Shown here: in pieces, positions 47,941 through 58,778 of the stretch
How positions within the stretch are numbered: position 1 is the first letter of the stretch
Layout of the letters: the number at the start of each line of letters is the position of its first letter
Assembly: GCF_016097555.1 (NCBI RefSeq)
Contig: NC_054702.1
Location: 71,997,856 to 72,061,855 of the forward strand
Reading direction: 5' to 3'
DNA: 64,000 bases
From: Gigantopelta aegis
Lineage: Eukaryota > Mollusca > Gastropoda > Neomphalida > Peltospiridae
Notes under the pieces: generated by a model
What the model was told of the DNA's origin: nothing
What the model saw: only the letters and a program-made list of their open reading frames with translations
Database searches by the model: none
Position numbers and translations under genes: made by a program

Positions 47941-48371
47941 TCTTAACCATCTGTCTGACACCATACAACCGTAATTATTACAATGTCTTGAGTGCATTGT
48001 TAAATAAAATACTTCTTAACCATATGTCTGACACCATACAACCGTAATTATTACAATGTCTTGAGTGCATTGTTAAATAAAATACTTCTTATCCATATGT
48101 CTGACACCATACAACCGTAATTATTACAATGTCTTGAGTGCATTGTTAAATAAAATACTTCTTATCCATATGTCTGACACCATACAACCGTAATTATTAC
48201 AATGTCTTGAGTGCATTGTTAAATAAAATACTTCTTAACCATATGTCTGACACCATACAACCGTAATTATTACAATGTCTTGAGTGCATTGTTAAATAAA
48301 ATACTTCTTATCCATATGTCTGACACCATACAACCGTAATTATTATAATGTCTTAAATAAAATACTTCTTT
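47936..48371 (+). repeat. 73-bp tandem repeat grown from a SINE 3' end
   Basis: About six copies of a unit that starts ACTTCTTAACCATATGTCTG and ends GCATTGTTAAATAAAAT, i.e. the SINE tail. Two sub-variants, TTAACCAT and TTATCCAT, alternate among the copies. Confidence 0.93.
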
Positions 48372-48670
48372 TTTTAACTAAATTTAAGGTTGCAAATCAT
48401 CTGTCCCTCGTGAATGAATTGTAAAACCACCAATTTGTAGAACTGGAAAATGCATAGGTTCAGTAATTGGTCCTTTTGTCCATTCAGTGCATAGATTTTC
48501 CTTCTCTTCCCTATGCACATGGAACTTTTTCTTTCTTTTTCTTTTAGCCTGTAGCTTTATGAAGATTTGAAATCCAGACATAAAAGATAGATCAAACTTT
48601 ATTGTATATATACAATCCACATATGAAACCGGATACAAAACGTTACTACTTACATATTATCAGTTACATG

Positions 48671-48783
48671 TTTTTTTGACAGGCGTACTGGAATCTGGAA
48701 TCAAAATCTGTATTTCCTGAGGCGCAGCCGAAGGAAATACAGATTTTGGAGGGGCGTACAATCTCATACGCCTGTCAAAAAAA
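48671..48783. mobile_element. 113-bp nested-palindrome element
   Basis: Perfect outer inverted repeat TTTTTTTGACAGGCGTA (48671-48687 and 48767-48783). An inner perfect hairpin has arms AAAATCTGTATTTCCT at 48703-48718 and 48732-48747 around a 13-nt loop. The interior is too short for any protein. Confidence 0.8.
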
Positions 48784-48789
48784 TGCGTA

Positions 48790-50944
48790 ACAAATTTATT
48801 AGATCTTTGTTTTACAATTAAACTAAAATTACACTAACAGTCAAACTTTTAAATAAAGAACACAAACATTTTGAGTTTGAGTTTAATAAAATAATATAAC
48901 ATCAGATTCCTCAAAATATATTGGATTTTTTTTGTTAACAAATAACTATGCAAGGTATTACAGCTTTTTTCTTTCTTTTTTAGCTATTTGGGTATTAAGA
49001 GTGTCAACAAGGATTCCGGGTGGTTTTACCCAGAAATCATTTCGAACACACTGTTTCACAAAGGGAGACAACTCTTAGCACCTTATTATCTTGCATGTTT
49101 TAAATGTTTATGATTATATTGTAATCATATCAGGAAAACAAAATTGAACACCTGCAGCCAAACAAAAATATTTGTCGTGTTGTACTAACTTGTAGAACCT
49201 GTAAAAATGCATGTCAAGTAGTTACTTAAAATATGTTTGTGATAATTAGTCCAAGTTCTAACACGGTAACTGATTACGCAATGCTATATTCTAGCATTAG
49301 CTTTTAATATGTGAAAAACTACCATCTAGCAAATTTTTTGGCCAAACATTCTCGAGAAATCTTCAAATAAACAGTAAAACTAAAATTTACCGAAATCAAG
49401 ACTTTTAACAAATTTAATCAGTGAGGCGTGTTGGAGAAAGTTTTTCGGTCTCATCCACAGTTTGTATTTTCGTCGAGAAAGTCACGTGACATTTCGTACA
49501 CCCTGGCAAATTCTGTTAATTCCTGCAAATGACATGATGTACTTGTGGTATGCATTGGCTATTGACCAATCAAAATGCATGAAATTTATTTAAATGGTAA
49601 TAAAATTATGTACAAACAAAAACAATACAAACATGATATTAATCTAATGGCTAAATGAGGTTTAATTATTGATAATACATCTCAAATCATGAACAACTTT
49701 GCACACTGCATCTGCACAGGTTGGATTTTGGTTTTGCATAATAAATTGTTTAAATTGTTGCGTGTACATACTTGTAAATAGATAATTATGGAAAGTTAGA
49801 TTAAATAAATAAAATATTATATTCTGATATTCACCTTCATTAAACTACAGTGGTCACATAAATGGTCTTCCACTGGAGTAAAGGGACCCAGTCTTTATTT
49901 TGAGTTTGTGGTAAACTCTTTGCAGTGTTCTTGATGTATACAACGTAATAAGTATGGTTCTAGTTGAATATTCTGTTTGTATTATTTGTAACTTCACATC
50001 TTTTTACTAGATGCATCTCATGGTTGGGACTACAAGATTTTTTTCTAAAATATTATGATACTATTTAATTACATTTTTTAGATGAACTGGATAATTGACT
50101 ATCTTTGTTTTTTATTTAACTTATTAGTATAGCAAGAGAGTTTATGGAGCTAATAATTTAAAAAAAATACATTGCCAAGATTTTTTTTTTAAAAAGGTGG
50201 CATTCTCTTTACTACAGATAATAAGAGTAGGTATAAATCAAGCTCAGTTCTAGAGGCCCATTTGTGGTTTTTGTTCTTAATCCGTAGAGTTCATTTACAA
50301 AAGTTTCTCTAAAGTTTTTAATGATATGAATTGGGCACCCAAGACGTCACTGGCATACTAAAGGACTGGCTCAATAATAGAATAAAATAATTTTACATGA
50401 AATGTCTTGTGGTAAGTTATTATTCAAGCATTCTTTCTGCATTGCTGTTTGCAAGTGTTGACCAATAAAATGAAGAATCATATCACCTGAGGAAAATTAA
50501 TGTCACTTCATCATTGATGTACGTGTTGCAAGTTGGGGGTGCTGATTGCCTAACCTTCTCATGTTTACTTTCGGTTTGGAGTTTGCTGTTTTGAATGGTC
50601 TTGAATTTGGCCATTTCTTTTTTAACTGAATAAATTTCCTTTTTCTTGTTCAGTATTTAGCTTCTTATCTATCTTGACCGGTGGATATAATTGTTTCATT
50701 TATACCCAGACCAGTTCTGTAATCGGTTGAAGTCTATTGCACATGTGATCTGTCATGTGGTTTGTATTTTGTTAATTTCTTTGAGCTTCTTCACCCTTGA
50801 TTTCTGTGAAGTTTGGAGGAACTCAACAATTGTTAATTTATTTGTAGACTGGCAAATAAGGCTTTCTTTTTCTTTTCAAGTTCATTTCCTTTTTGGTAAT
50901 GTTTCACTGACCTTTCTTATTTGCATATTGTAGGTTTCCCACTA
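48790..50944. other. Intergenic AT-rich DNA, nothing recognised
   Basis: No coding potential and no clear repeat over about 2.1 kb downstream of TFB2M. Long AT-rich stretches only. Confidence 0.4.
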
Positions 50945-51030
50945 ATCTAATAATTTTAATAATAATAATTATAATTGAGGGTAACACAATTAACTAATGC
51001 TAATCTTTCCTGAGGCTTCGGGTGCTAAAT
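50945..51030 (-). mobile_element. Possible LINE 3' end fragment
   Basis: AATAATAATTATAATTGAGGG, then GCTAATCTTTCCTGAGGC, resembles the LINE 3' end at 55140-55210 (TTTAATGAGGGTGACAGG, then GCTAATCTTCCACTAGGC). Diverged. Confidence 0.4.
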
Positions 51031-51089
51031 TGAAAAGTAATATTAATAATGTATACAAACATACATAATTATATAACAAACATATATAT

Positions 51090-52688
51090 ATGTGACAGTC
51101 AATCTGTGAAACCAGTCATTACGCGTAATGCCTGAACAAATCAGTCATTTCACGAAGTGCCTGTGACCACCAGGCAATGCGCAAAATGACTGAAAATTCC
51201 AGGCATTTCACGAAATGACTGAAAATTATGGCCAGCCATTACGCAAAATGACTAAAGTGCTATCTATAATACCACACCACTTAAGTCCTAATGTAACGCT
51301 TTATTTAAACTCGAATCAAATCACTTCAGAAGTTGTACATGAAGATGAAGTTGAATGTTACCAAGTAGTCCGTGTCAAATCATTAAAGTAACACATTGGT
51401 ATAGAAAGTTCACTTTGATAGCAGATAGTATCCATGTCTGCTCTTTGTTCCACTATCAGCTGCTGCTGTTTTAAGATGAATGAATGAATGAATGAATGAA
51501 TGAATGAATGAACGAATGTTTAACAACACCCCAGCACGAAAAATACATCGGCTATTGGGTGTCGAACTATGGTAATGCAAACAAAGTGATGATCAACATC
51601 AATATAAAAATTCAAGATTTAAACAAAAACACAGTGTAAAGAACTGTACAAAAATACAAATATCACAAATAGATACTGACTTTTACTCAAAATTTCAATT
51701 TTGTGCTGTATTGGCCATTCTCAAAGAGAATGTTACACCCCTGCACCACGGTGAGGTTACAACACGCATAGGGGTGTTTTAAGATCTCCTAGCATTGTGA
51801 AATATGCATCTTTTGGAATTAACACTTTTCTACAAACTTCATACTTTTTGTAAGGCTCAGTTTTAAATTTATCTTCACAGGACTCGGCCATCATGTACTG
51901 GTTGCAACAGAAAAACTTTTGTGGAATTGTGGAACTGTTTTCGCATGCCCCTCTCCAAAAAGGTTTAGGCACACCCACCATGGATCCATGTTCTGGCTTC
52001 GCCAGCCTATGGTTCCATGGCGGGATAAAAAAAAACTTTTGAGTAAACCCCAGAAACATGTATAGTTTTATAGACATGAAAGTCAGATGGTGCTGTAATC
52101 ACAGATTTGTACTAAAGGATTAGAAGAAGCCACTGAAAGTAGCCATGTCTTAATCCATTTGCTTATATAAAAACAAAGCAAGGAATAAACCAGCGAACCA
52201 TTACAACTAATCAGGGATGAAAAGAAGCTCCTAGATAATAAGACATCAATAATATAGCAGATTCTGTGTTATTTGTTTAAGAATAAACCAGAGAAACATT
52301 AATTACCAGAACCTTTTGTTACTAATATTCAAGTGGTATTAAGCATATTTTCTATAAGATTCTTTAATCTGAAACTATAGCAAAAGTTGAATAATAATTA
52401 ATATTAAGTAGTATTTTAAATCGTATAATCAATATACTTATCCTTGTTTGTTCTTAAAATGTGATTTATCAATTTGGACCAAAAGCCTGTATACGAGTGT
52501 CAACAATAAGACTTGAATCACTTTAGTCATTTTGCGTAATGGCTGGCCATGATTTTCAGTCATTTCGTGAAATGCCTGGAATTTTCAGTCATTTCGTGTA
52601 TTGCCTGGTGGTCACAGACACTTCTCGAAATGACTGATTTGTTTAGGCATTACGCGTAATGACTGGTTTCACAGATTGACTGTAACAT
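51090..52688. mobile_element. 1.6-kb foldback element with 170-bp terminal inverted repeats
   Basis: 51090-51259 and 52519-52688 are inverted copies over about 170 bp. The outer ends read ACAGTCAATCTGTGAAACC. Each arm holds a series of 14-bp near-palindromes spaced by CAGTC/GCCTG words: CATTACGCGTAATG (perfect), CATTTCACGAAGTG, CAATGCGCAAAATG, CATTTCACGAAATG, CATTACGCAAAATG. No transposase was recognised inside. A 106-aa minus-strand open frame (51757-52077) has several cysteines but no family I know. A SINE lies within. Confidence 0.88.
51477..51735 (-). mobile_element. (ATTC)n-tailed SINE inside the foldback element
   Basis: A run of TGAATGAATGAATGAATG marks its 3' end on the minus strand. 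The body matches 26527-26736 (CACCCAATAGCCGATGTA, CTTTACACTGTG). The upstream part continues GTGTAACATTCTC. Confidence 0.85.
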
Positions 52689-53489
52689 ATATAGTATTAT
52701 GTATAAAAACGTACATATATAACACAAACACATATATTAATAATATATAATAAAATTTTCTTTGCGTCTTTACACTTTACGGCAAACTGATTGGTCCAGA
52801 GGTGCTTACTTTTTTTCGTTCATATCTTGATGCACTGAAAAAAATTAAGCCATGCCTACTACCCCCCCCCCCCCCCCCCCGCACTACTTTTGTGCAACAA
52901 GCTGGATTATTTAGGCAACCATATTTAGATATTTGAAGAAAATACATGCAAAAGCAATAATAAAAAAACCATGTATAGAATAAATTGATGGAAAATGCTA
53001 TGGCAGAGTAGACACGTAGATCTATACGCATTGATTTAAAAAAAAAAAAACCCGACCCCAACAAAACAAACCTCTTCACTAATCATGACATGAGACTCGG
53101 TCAGTGGCCAAAGAAATCATGTAGGAAACATCACGCCTGTAACTTACTTGTAAGTGATGTTCTACAGCTGTTGGTGAAAATTAAACGGTTAAACTGCATA
53201 AATGTTAGACACGTTCCCTTCATTCACTTTCATAAAATATAAACTAAACACGAATAGGACAATTCCTTCCAATATAACGAAATGATCCATAAAAATGCAC
53301 AGCAGCTAGATGAAATGTCATTTAAAAAAATCACCTGATTCAAATAATAGTGAATGAACGTTTGTATTCTTACGCTACATAAGTATCAATGAATTTTACA
53401 CAAACAATACTACAGGCATATTTAAAGCTAAACAAAATAAATTCAGTTATGTATTGTTAAAGTATGCATATAAATTAATTATAAGATTT
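52689..53489. other. Intergenic AT-rich DNA with a C homopolymer
   Basis: A run of about 20 C lies at 52861-52880 and an A run at 53038-53050. No gene or defined element was seen. Confidence 0.4.
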
Positions 53490-53543
53490 GACCGCAATTA
53501 TTTTTTGGTTCATGCAAGTAAGAACCGAAAAATAATTGCGGTC
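53490..53543. repeat. 22-bp inverted repeat with 10-nt loop
   Basis: GACCGCAATTATTTTTTGGT begins the left arm (53490-53511). The right arm (53522-53543) is its complement with one mismatch, and the loop is ATGCAAGTAA. A stem this long and exact is unlikely by chance. It could be a mini-MITE or a small hairpin RNA; no flanking duplication was found. Confidence 0.75.
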
Positions 53544-54014
53544 ATTTCTTAAATAAAAACGTACATTTTTAACACACACATGCATTCAAAAATATATATC
53601 ATATTAATGTTAAGATCACTATTCGTCAACAAACGATGGAAGCAATTTGATGAATGGTAGTCGTATCGCAAAAACCCTGTAAAACAATAACAATAATCTT
53701 TAAAAACACATAAAATGACACATCGGTATAAAACGGTACTCAAGTTGTACAAATGTACTCTCAATTATACAAATATACAAATACAGTCTAAAGTTATACA
53801 AATGTACTCTGCAGTATATTTAGCAAAAAATTTAATACTCTTGAATATTAACAGAGAAAAAAACAATTGGATATACTAATTGAATCGGCGCTACTTCCAG
53901 CATATAATCAAATATTTATTAATGTAACATTAATAAATAATATAATCTAAGGTAACATATTCTTAATGCATATAACAAAACTGAGTAGCTGAAAGACTTT
54001 TTATCTTCCATATG

Positions 54015-54240
54015 AGGCCTTGCCAGTTGAACTTTGCCTTTCTTAGAGGACCTTAGGTTATAATTACAGGTTTGGGATATGTGTTAGCAAGGATGTGAAG
54101 AAATATCAAATAGTGCTGTATTAACCATGAAGCTAATATGGTACATGTATTTTATTTTGTAGCCCTGGAAAGGTAAAATAGTTACTTTCCTTAGATGGTG
54201 TTAACCACAGTTCAACAAATCCTCTAACCCAATTCCTAAG
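54015..54240 (-). mobile_element. Diverged LINE ORF2 3' fragment
   Basis: Resembles 55530-55760 throughout: TGAGGCCTTGCCAGTTGAA against TGAGGCCTTGGTAGCTGAA, then AGAGG...GGTTATAATTACAGG, then the ...GGAAAGGTAAAATA block. Older than that copy and interrupted by stops. Confidence 0.6.
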
Positions 54241-54399
54241 GCAAGTGCTCCTGTTGTACCTCTCCTGTTGAAAATGTGGCTTGTTACTTGTTGTTGTTGG
54301 GGGTGTACACCAGCCTCTTGACAGGTATTACAATCACAACTCTTTACCTATTAGGGTGAATATGATTCTTAAACAAATTGTTGTTTACACTGTCTTGTT

Positions 54400-54520
54400 T
54401 CAGGAAGAAAATCCCGAGTCAGGCCACCGATCTTATCGGAGGTCGGACTCGGGATGGGCATGTTCGAAACCCTAGTGGTATATGGGCATGTTAAACTAGT
54501 TATCATCATCATCAGGAAGA
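54400..54520 (+). repeat. 3' part of a SINE-like repeat with an ATC tail
   Basis: CCCGAGTCAGGCC, GGTCGGACTCGGGATGGGC, TTCGAAACCCTAGTGG, then AGTTATCATCATCATCAGG. CCCGAGTC and GACTCGGG face each other. From memory this ending is common in mollusc repeats, a recollection I cannot check here. Confidence 0.5.
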
Positions 54521-54624
54521 AAAGCTTGGTGTTGTTAATGAAGACTACATCTAATGACTTTGATCATTCATTTAGTTCTTCATTTATCAACATTATTTTT
54601 TGTCAGTGGCTCATTATTTGGCCA

Positions 54625-54940
54625 GGGGTGGGACATGTCCCAGTGGTAAAGCACATGCTTGATGTGAGGTCGTTTTGGGATCGATCCCCATCGATTGGCC
54701 GATTGGGCTATTTCTCATTCCAGCCAGTGCGCCACGACTAGTATATCAAAGGCTGTGGTATGTGCTATTCTGTATGTGGGGTGGTGCATATAAAAGATCC
54801 CTTGCTGCATTGGGAAAAATGTAGCAGGTTTCCTCTGATGACTATGTCTCAGAATTACCAAGTGTTTGACATCCAATAGCCAATGATTAATGAATCAATG
54901 TGCTCCAGTGGTGTCGTTAAACAAAACAAAATTTCACTAT
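54625..54940 (+). mobile_element. Full-length tRNA-type SINE
   Basis: Head GGTGGGACATGTCCCAGTGG, B-box GTTTTGGGATCGATCC, body AAAGATCCCTTGCT, tail GTTAAACAAAACAAAATT. TATTTGGCC occurs on both sides (near 54614 and 54938) as a target duplication. It interrupts the LINE ORF1 remnant at 54945. Confidence 0.88.
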
Positions 54941-54944
54941 TTGG

Positions 54945-56650
54945 CCTGGGCAGCAATGAACACAAAAATAAATTTCCTCTAACTTTTAACATTTCAGAAG
55001 AAGTGTTTATACGGTCTGTATATTGATCAATTATGGTATCAATATTATTTTCTGACACATTATTAGTCCCCACATGGAGAGTAATAGCATCCATCTTTTC
55101 TTTGAAATTGTCTTCATATACATCCAGGTGTATGACAATAATAATAACAATAATAACTTTATTTAATGAGGGTGACAGGTTTAGCACAAGCTAATCTTCC
55201 ACTAGGCCCTCAGCAATACATTGAAACACTAGAAAAGAAAATACATATATACTAAGTACTATACTATTATAATAAATGCATACATACATATTGACTAGAG
55301 AAATCTTATATTTAACAGACATCTGTTAGTTGTGTAATATTGATACTAAAGTCTCAAAACATAATTATTATATAGAATTAAAACTAATCAGCCAAATAAA
55401 CGTTTATGAGATATTGGTTCAGGCTGCATTTAAAGTTTGCAACTGACATCTGGTGTCTAATATCAGGGGGTATTGTATTCCATATCAGAACACCTGAGTA
55501 ACTGAAGTCTGTTTTTTATATAGTTCAGTGTGAGGCCTTGGTAGCTGAAGTTTGCTTTTGTTAGAGGTTATAATTGCAGGTTTCAGATATTGGGATAAGG
55601 AGAGATGTAATGTATTCTGGGGAGATGCCATTTAGTGCTTTATACACCATTATGCCGATGTGGTATTTTATTCTGTCAGGGAAAGGTAAAATATTTAGTT
55701 CCCTGAACATGTCTTTAGATGGAGTTATTAATGGTTTGTTTAAAATTATTCTCATTGCACATTTTTGCATTTGGGTCAACTCTATCACCCGAAACCCTGA
55801 CCCTCTCAGATTTTAATGAAACTTAATACACTAGTAGGGGCCCAGGAAATAACCTTTGAGCCAAAAATGTAGACCCATCGGTATTCCTCTGAGGTACTTG
55901 GGTTTTTGAGGCATAGCGCTCTGGGGTTTCTCTGCTTCCTTTCCAGCTTGCTACATCTGTCTTTAAGAGTTGTTACTTGAGACCTAAGGACACTATTTTC
56001 ACCTTTCAAATGTTGTGAAATCAGATTTGTGGTTTCTGATCTGATTTGCTATTTGTTGCTTGTAGTCAAGCATATCTGATCTTAGTTTGTCTGTTTCTTT
56101 TGCAATGTCTTCTTTAAGTTTGTTGTAATTCATATGAGATTGGCTGAATTCAGCTCTAAGTTTATTGATTTCTTTTTTCATTTTATGTTTTAGTGTGTCT
56201 GCCTGCACTGTGTTAAACTGCTTTATTTCCTCTATGTTTGTTTCAATCTTATGTAACCTTGTTTCAATTACATGTACTGCTAGCAATACAGTTGGGTCAG
56301 GTATACCTTTCTTCTGAAGTGTATTGTTAGTACTTGATCTATATGTGCTCAATTTTCTTGGCACGTTTTACGTTTTGATTTTGGTGTATGGAGTTTGACT
56401 CAATGGTATATTCCAGGGGTGGAATGTAGAGAAGGCTCACACTCTACAATGAGTGTGTTACATGGAGTGTCATTGCCATTGTCAGATACATTTATTTTTT
56501 CTGGCACACTGCTTGCACTGGGATTGTCATCACTGATAATGCTTGTACTGCCTGAAACACACTTTGTTTTACTCATGTTAATGGTTCTGTCCTCTGTTTC
56601 CATGTAGGTTTCAGTGATAATGTTCTCATCTGCTTCATTCATGCATGTTT
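54945..56650 (-). mobile_element. CR1-like LINE ORF1 remnant (coiled coil and esterase-like part)
   Basis: Minus-strand pieces in order. An acidic N-terminal frame (56642-56400) is followed by a Lys/Glu-rich coiled coil (56364-55999: VIETRLHKIETNIEEIKQF, then KLKEDIAKETDKLRSDML). Coiled-coil residue sequence continues at 56009-55900. After an insertion, 55135-54950 encodes DAITLHVGTNNVSENN and LFLCSLLPR, which match the block III/GDSL-type esterase segment of CR1-clade ORF1 proteins. Breaks and a SINE end the copy. Confidence 0.65.
55190..55795 (-). mobile_element. LINE ORF2 C-terminus and 3' UTR, nested in the ORF1 remnant
   Basis: Minus strand: LTQMQKCAMRIILNKPLIT, then FRELNILPFPDRIKYHIG and YKALNGISPEYITSLL, the usual sequence after the RT domain in CR1/jockey-type LINEs. 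A 3' UTR follows, ending with an AATAAAGTTATTATTG-type tail near 55140-55170. It splits the ORF1 remnant, so it arrived later. Confidence 0.75.
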
Positions 56651-58778
56651 CAGTATTTCTTTGAGATACAGATACCTACACCTCTGCAATTGGTGCTAAC
56701 AGCTTGAACAGACTTTTGCACAGCTTTAACTCTCCAGGCAAATTCAAGTCTATAGCTCGAACTATTTTTAACAGTTTCTCCAACCTAACTACCAGTTGTT
56801 TTAGTTTCTCAAACTCTCCAGTAACCCATAATTTAGTTAGTGGTATGAAATATGGTGACAGTAAACAAATTGTTTACTTGAAATTGTTACCGTAAACTGA
56901 TTACTGTTTTAAACAAAGAGACTGTAATATTTGTATCCTTTTCATCACTGATAACAATGGTTGATGTTTGACTTTCGTGATCAGAACATTCAACATCTGC
57001 AGAGTGAAATGAGCCGATGTCATTGTATTATCTAAGTAAAAGTATTTTTCACCAAATATAGGTACCTTTTTCAGTTGTTTTAAAAGTAATTTGTTTGGAA
57101 TCTAATTTGTAGTCTATTGTATGTAGATAATTTTTCCATATAAAATGCTTATCCTGGTGACTGTCAGAACTGTGCAATATGTCATGAATATTGAGGGGGG
57201 GGGGGGTTGTGGCAGGATTGATAACACATGGTCAGACATTTCACCTGTTACAGATTGGTTTTTGTTCATGTGAATGCTCAGTATACCCCAAAGCCATTTA
57301 GTCTGTAGAATTTCTTCTCAGTGTTGATATTAGCTTGTCAGATCGTTAACCAATCAGCGGGGGAGGGGGGGTGGGGGGGGGGGCATGCCAGCCCTGACCA
57401 CAGTCTTGGAGCTGCAGGATTAGTGTCACATTCATGAGGTGTGATTTGGGTTTTATACCACTGCTACAAGTTCTTCATTCTTTCCTTATTGGAGAACCTA
57501 CAGGGAATGATCCCTTCGCTAAAGGGGCCTCACTGAATATCTAGTAACACATGTCCCAATGGTGAAAATTTTTCTTTAAAAGTTATAGCAGTTTTCTTCC
57601 AAAAACTCACTTTTTATCGAATAATTTTCTTGTCGATCTCCACCAAATTGTTTTCCAGGTACTGTCCTACACATATAGTCCAAAAGGTAACGTCCAGGAG
57701 TTTAATTACATGAAAAAAACTGATCAATTTGTGAGGAGCAAAATTGAAGACCTGAGTGCAAGAAATACTTAAGTTACATAATAACACTTCTGAGATAATG
57801 AGAGTCAAAAGTGTTCAACTTGGCTGCAAATCACAGTTTGTAATTGAAACATATTGTGTAGCCTTCTATTCATTACGGATACTATGCAAAAGTGGAATAT
57901 TTGGGGTTTTGAGGAAAATGTTCATGCATAATGAATTAATTGAGATAATTAGTTTTGGACTTACGTACTTTTTGCTGTTTAATGGCAAGCCTTGAAAACG
58001 TTTAACCCCAAAATCCAAACTATGTGATAACCATTCATGTGCATGTAACTGTTGCTCTGTTTGCCTGGAAACAGACAGAGATATGTGGTGTCTACAGGCA
58101 AATTAGGTCTTATTGAGATTGGCATTGTGCTGTTTGACAGGTTTTGGACCAACGTGGGCTGACGGTTGGAGGGTGGTTTTGGCCCATCACTCTTCAGGAA
58201 ATCTTTAAACCAAGTGTTCTGGCAATCTAAATAATACAGTGCAAGCATAATGCAAGTGATCACCAGTCTATTAATGTTTCACAACACGGGCTTATTTTCT
58301 CTGACCTACAAAGTGCATTACTTTATATGCAAACTTTTTTTTTTTTTTTTTTTTCTTTTTTCAATTTTACAATTGCAAATAAAAATAAAATAAAACATAT
58401 TTTAAGAAAACTAAATTTAAAATAAGTAAATAATAAAATAATAATTTTATTAATTATACCAACATGGTATTAGTAACCAATGCGGGGATTATTGTGTCCC
58501 AAACACAGCATGGTTACTATCTAGTAGAAATACAATTTAGAAATCTCCAAACAGAATCTTCATCGCAGGTGGGCATGTCTTTCGGTATACACAGGTGAAC
58601 TGTTCTTAAACAGTTGACCATCTTAGCTGGATATGCATACCTTCGTTTCAATCCCAGCCATCGTCTCGATCATTACTGGCGCTGTATGGTTTGTTCTGCT
58701 TATTGTCCCATGTTATTTTAGTTAGATACATCTATTCGCATTTCAATACCAGCCCTCTTGACTTTTCTGATTATCCAG
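56651..58778. other. Non-coding stretch with G/C homopolymers
   Basis: Poly-G tracts at about 57195-57208 and 57358-57382, and a poly-T tract at 58327-58353. A 94-aa minus frame (57979-58263) has some coding look (QNTWFKDFLKSDGPKPP, VDTTYLCLFPGKQ) but no family or neighbours to support it. No gene is claimed. Confidence 0.4.

Noticed and set aside
51757-52077. 106-aa cysteine-containing frame as a host gene
   Set aside because: It lies within the foldback element, overlaps SINE-adjacent sequence and has no recognisable family.
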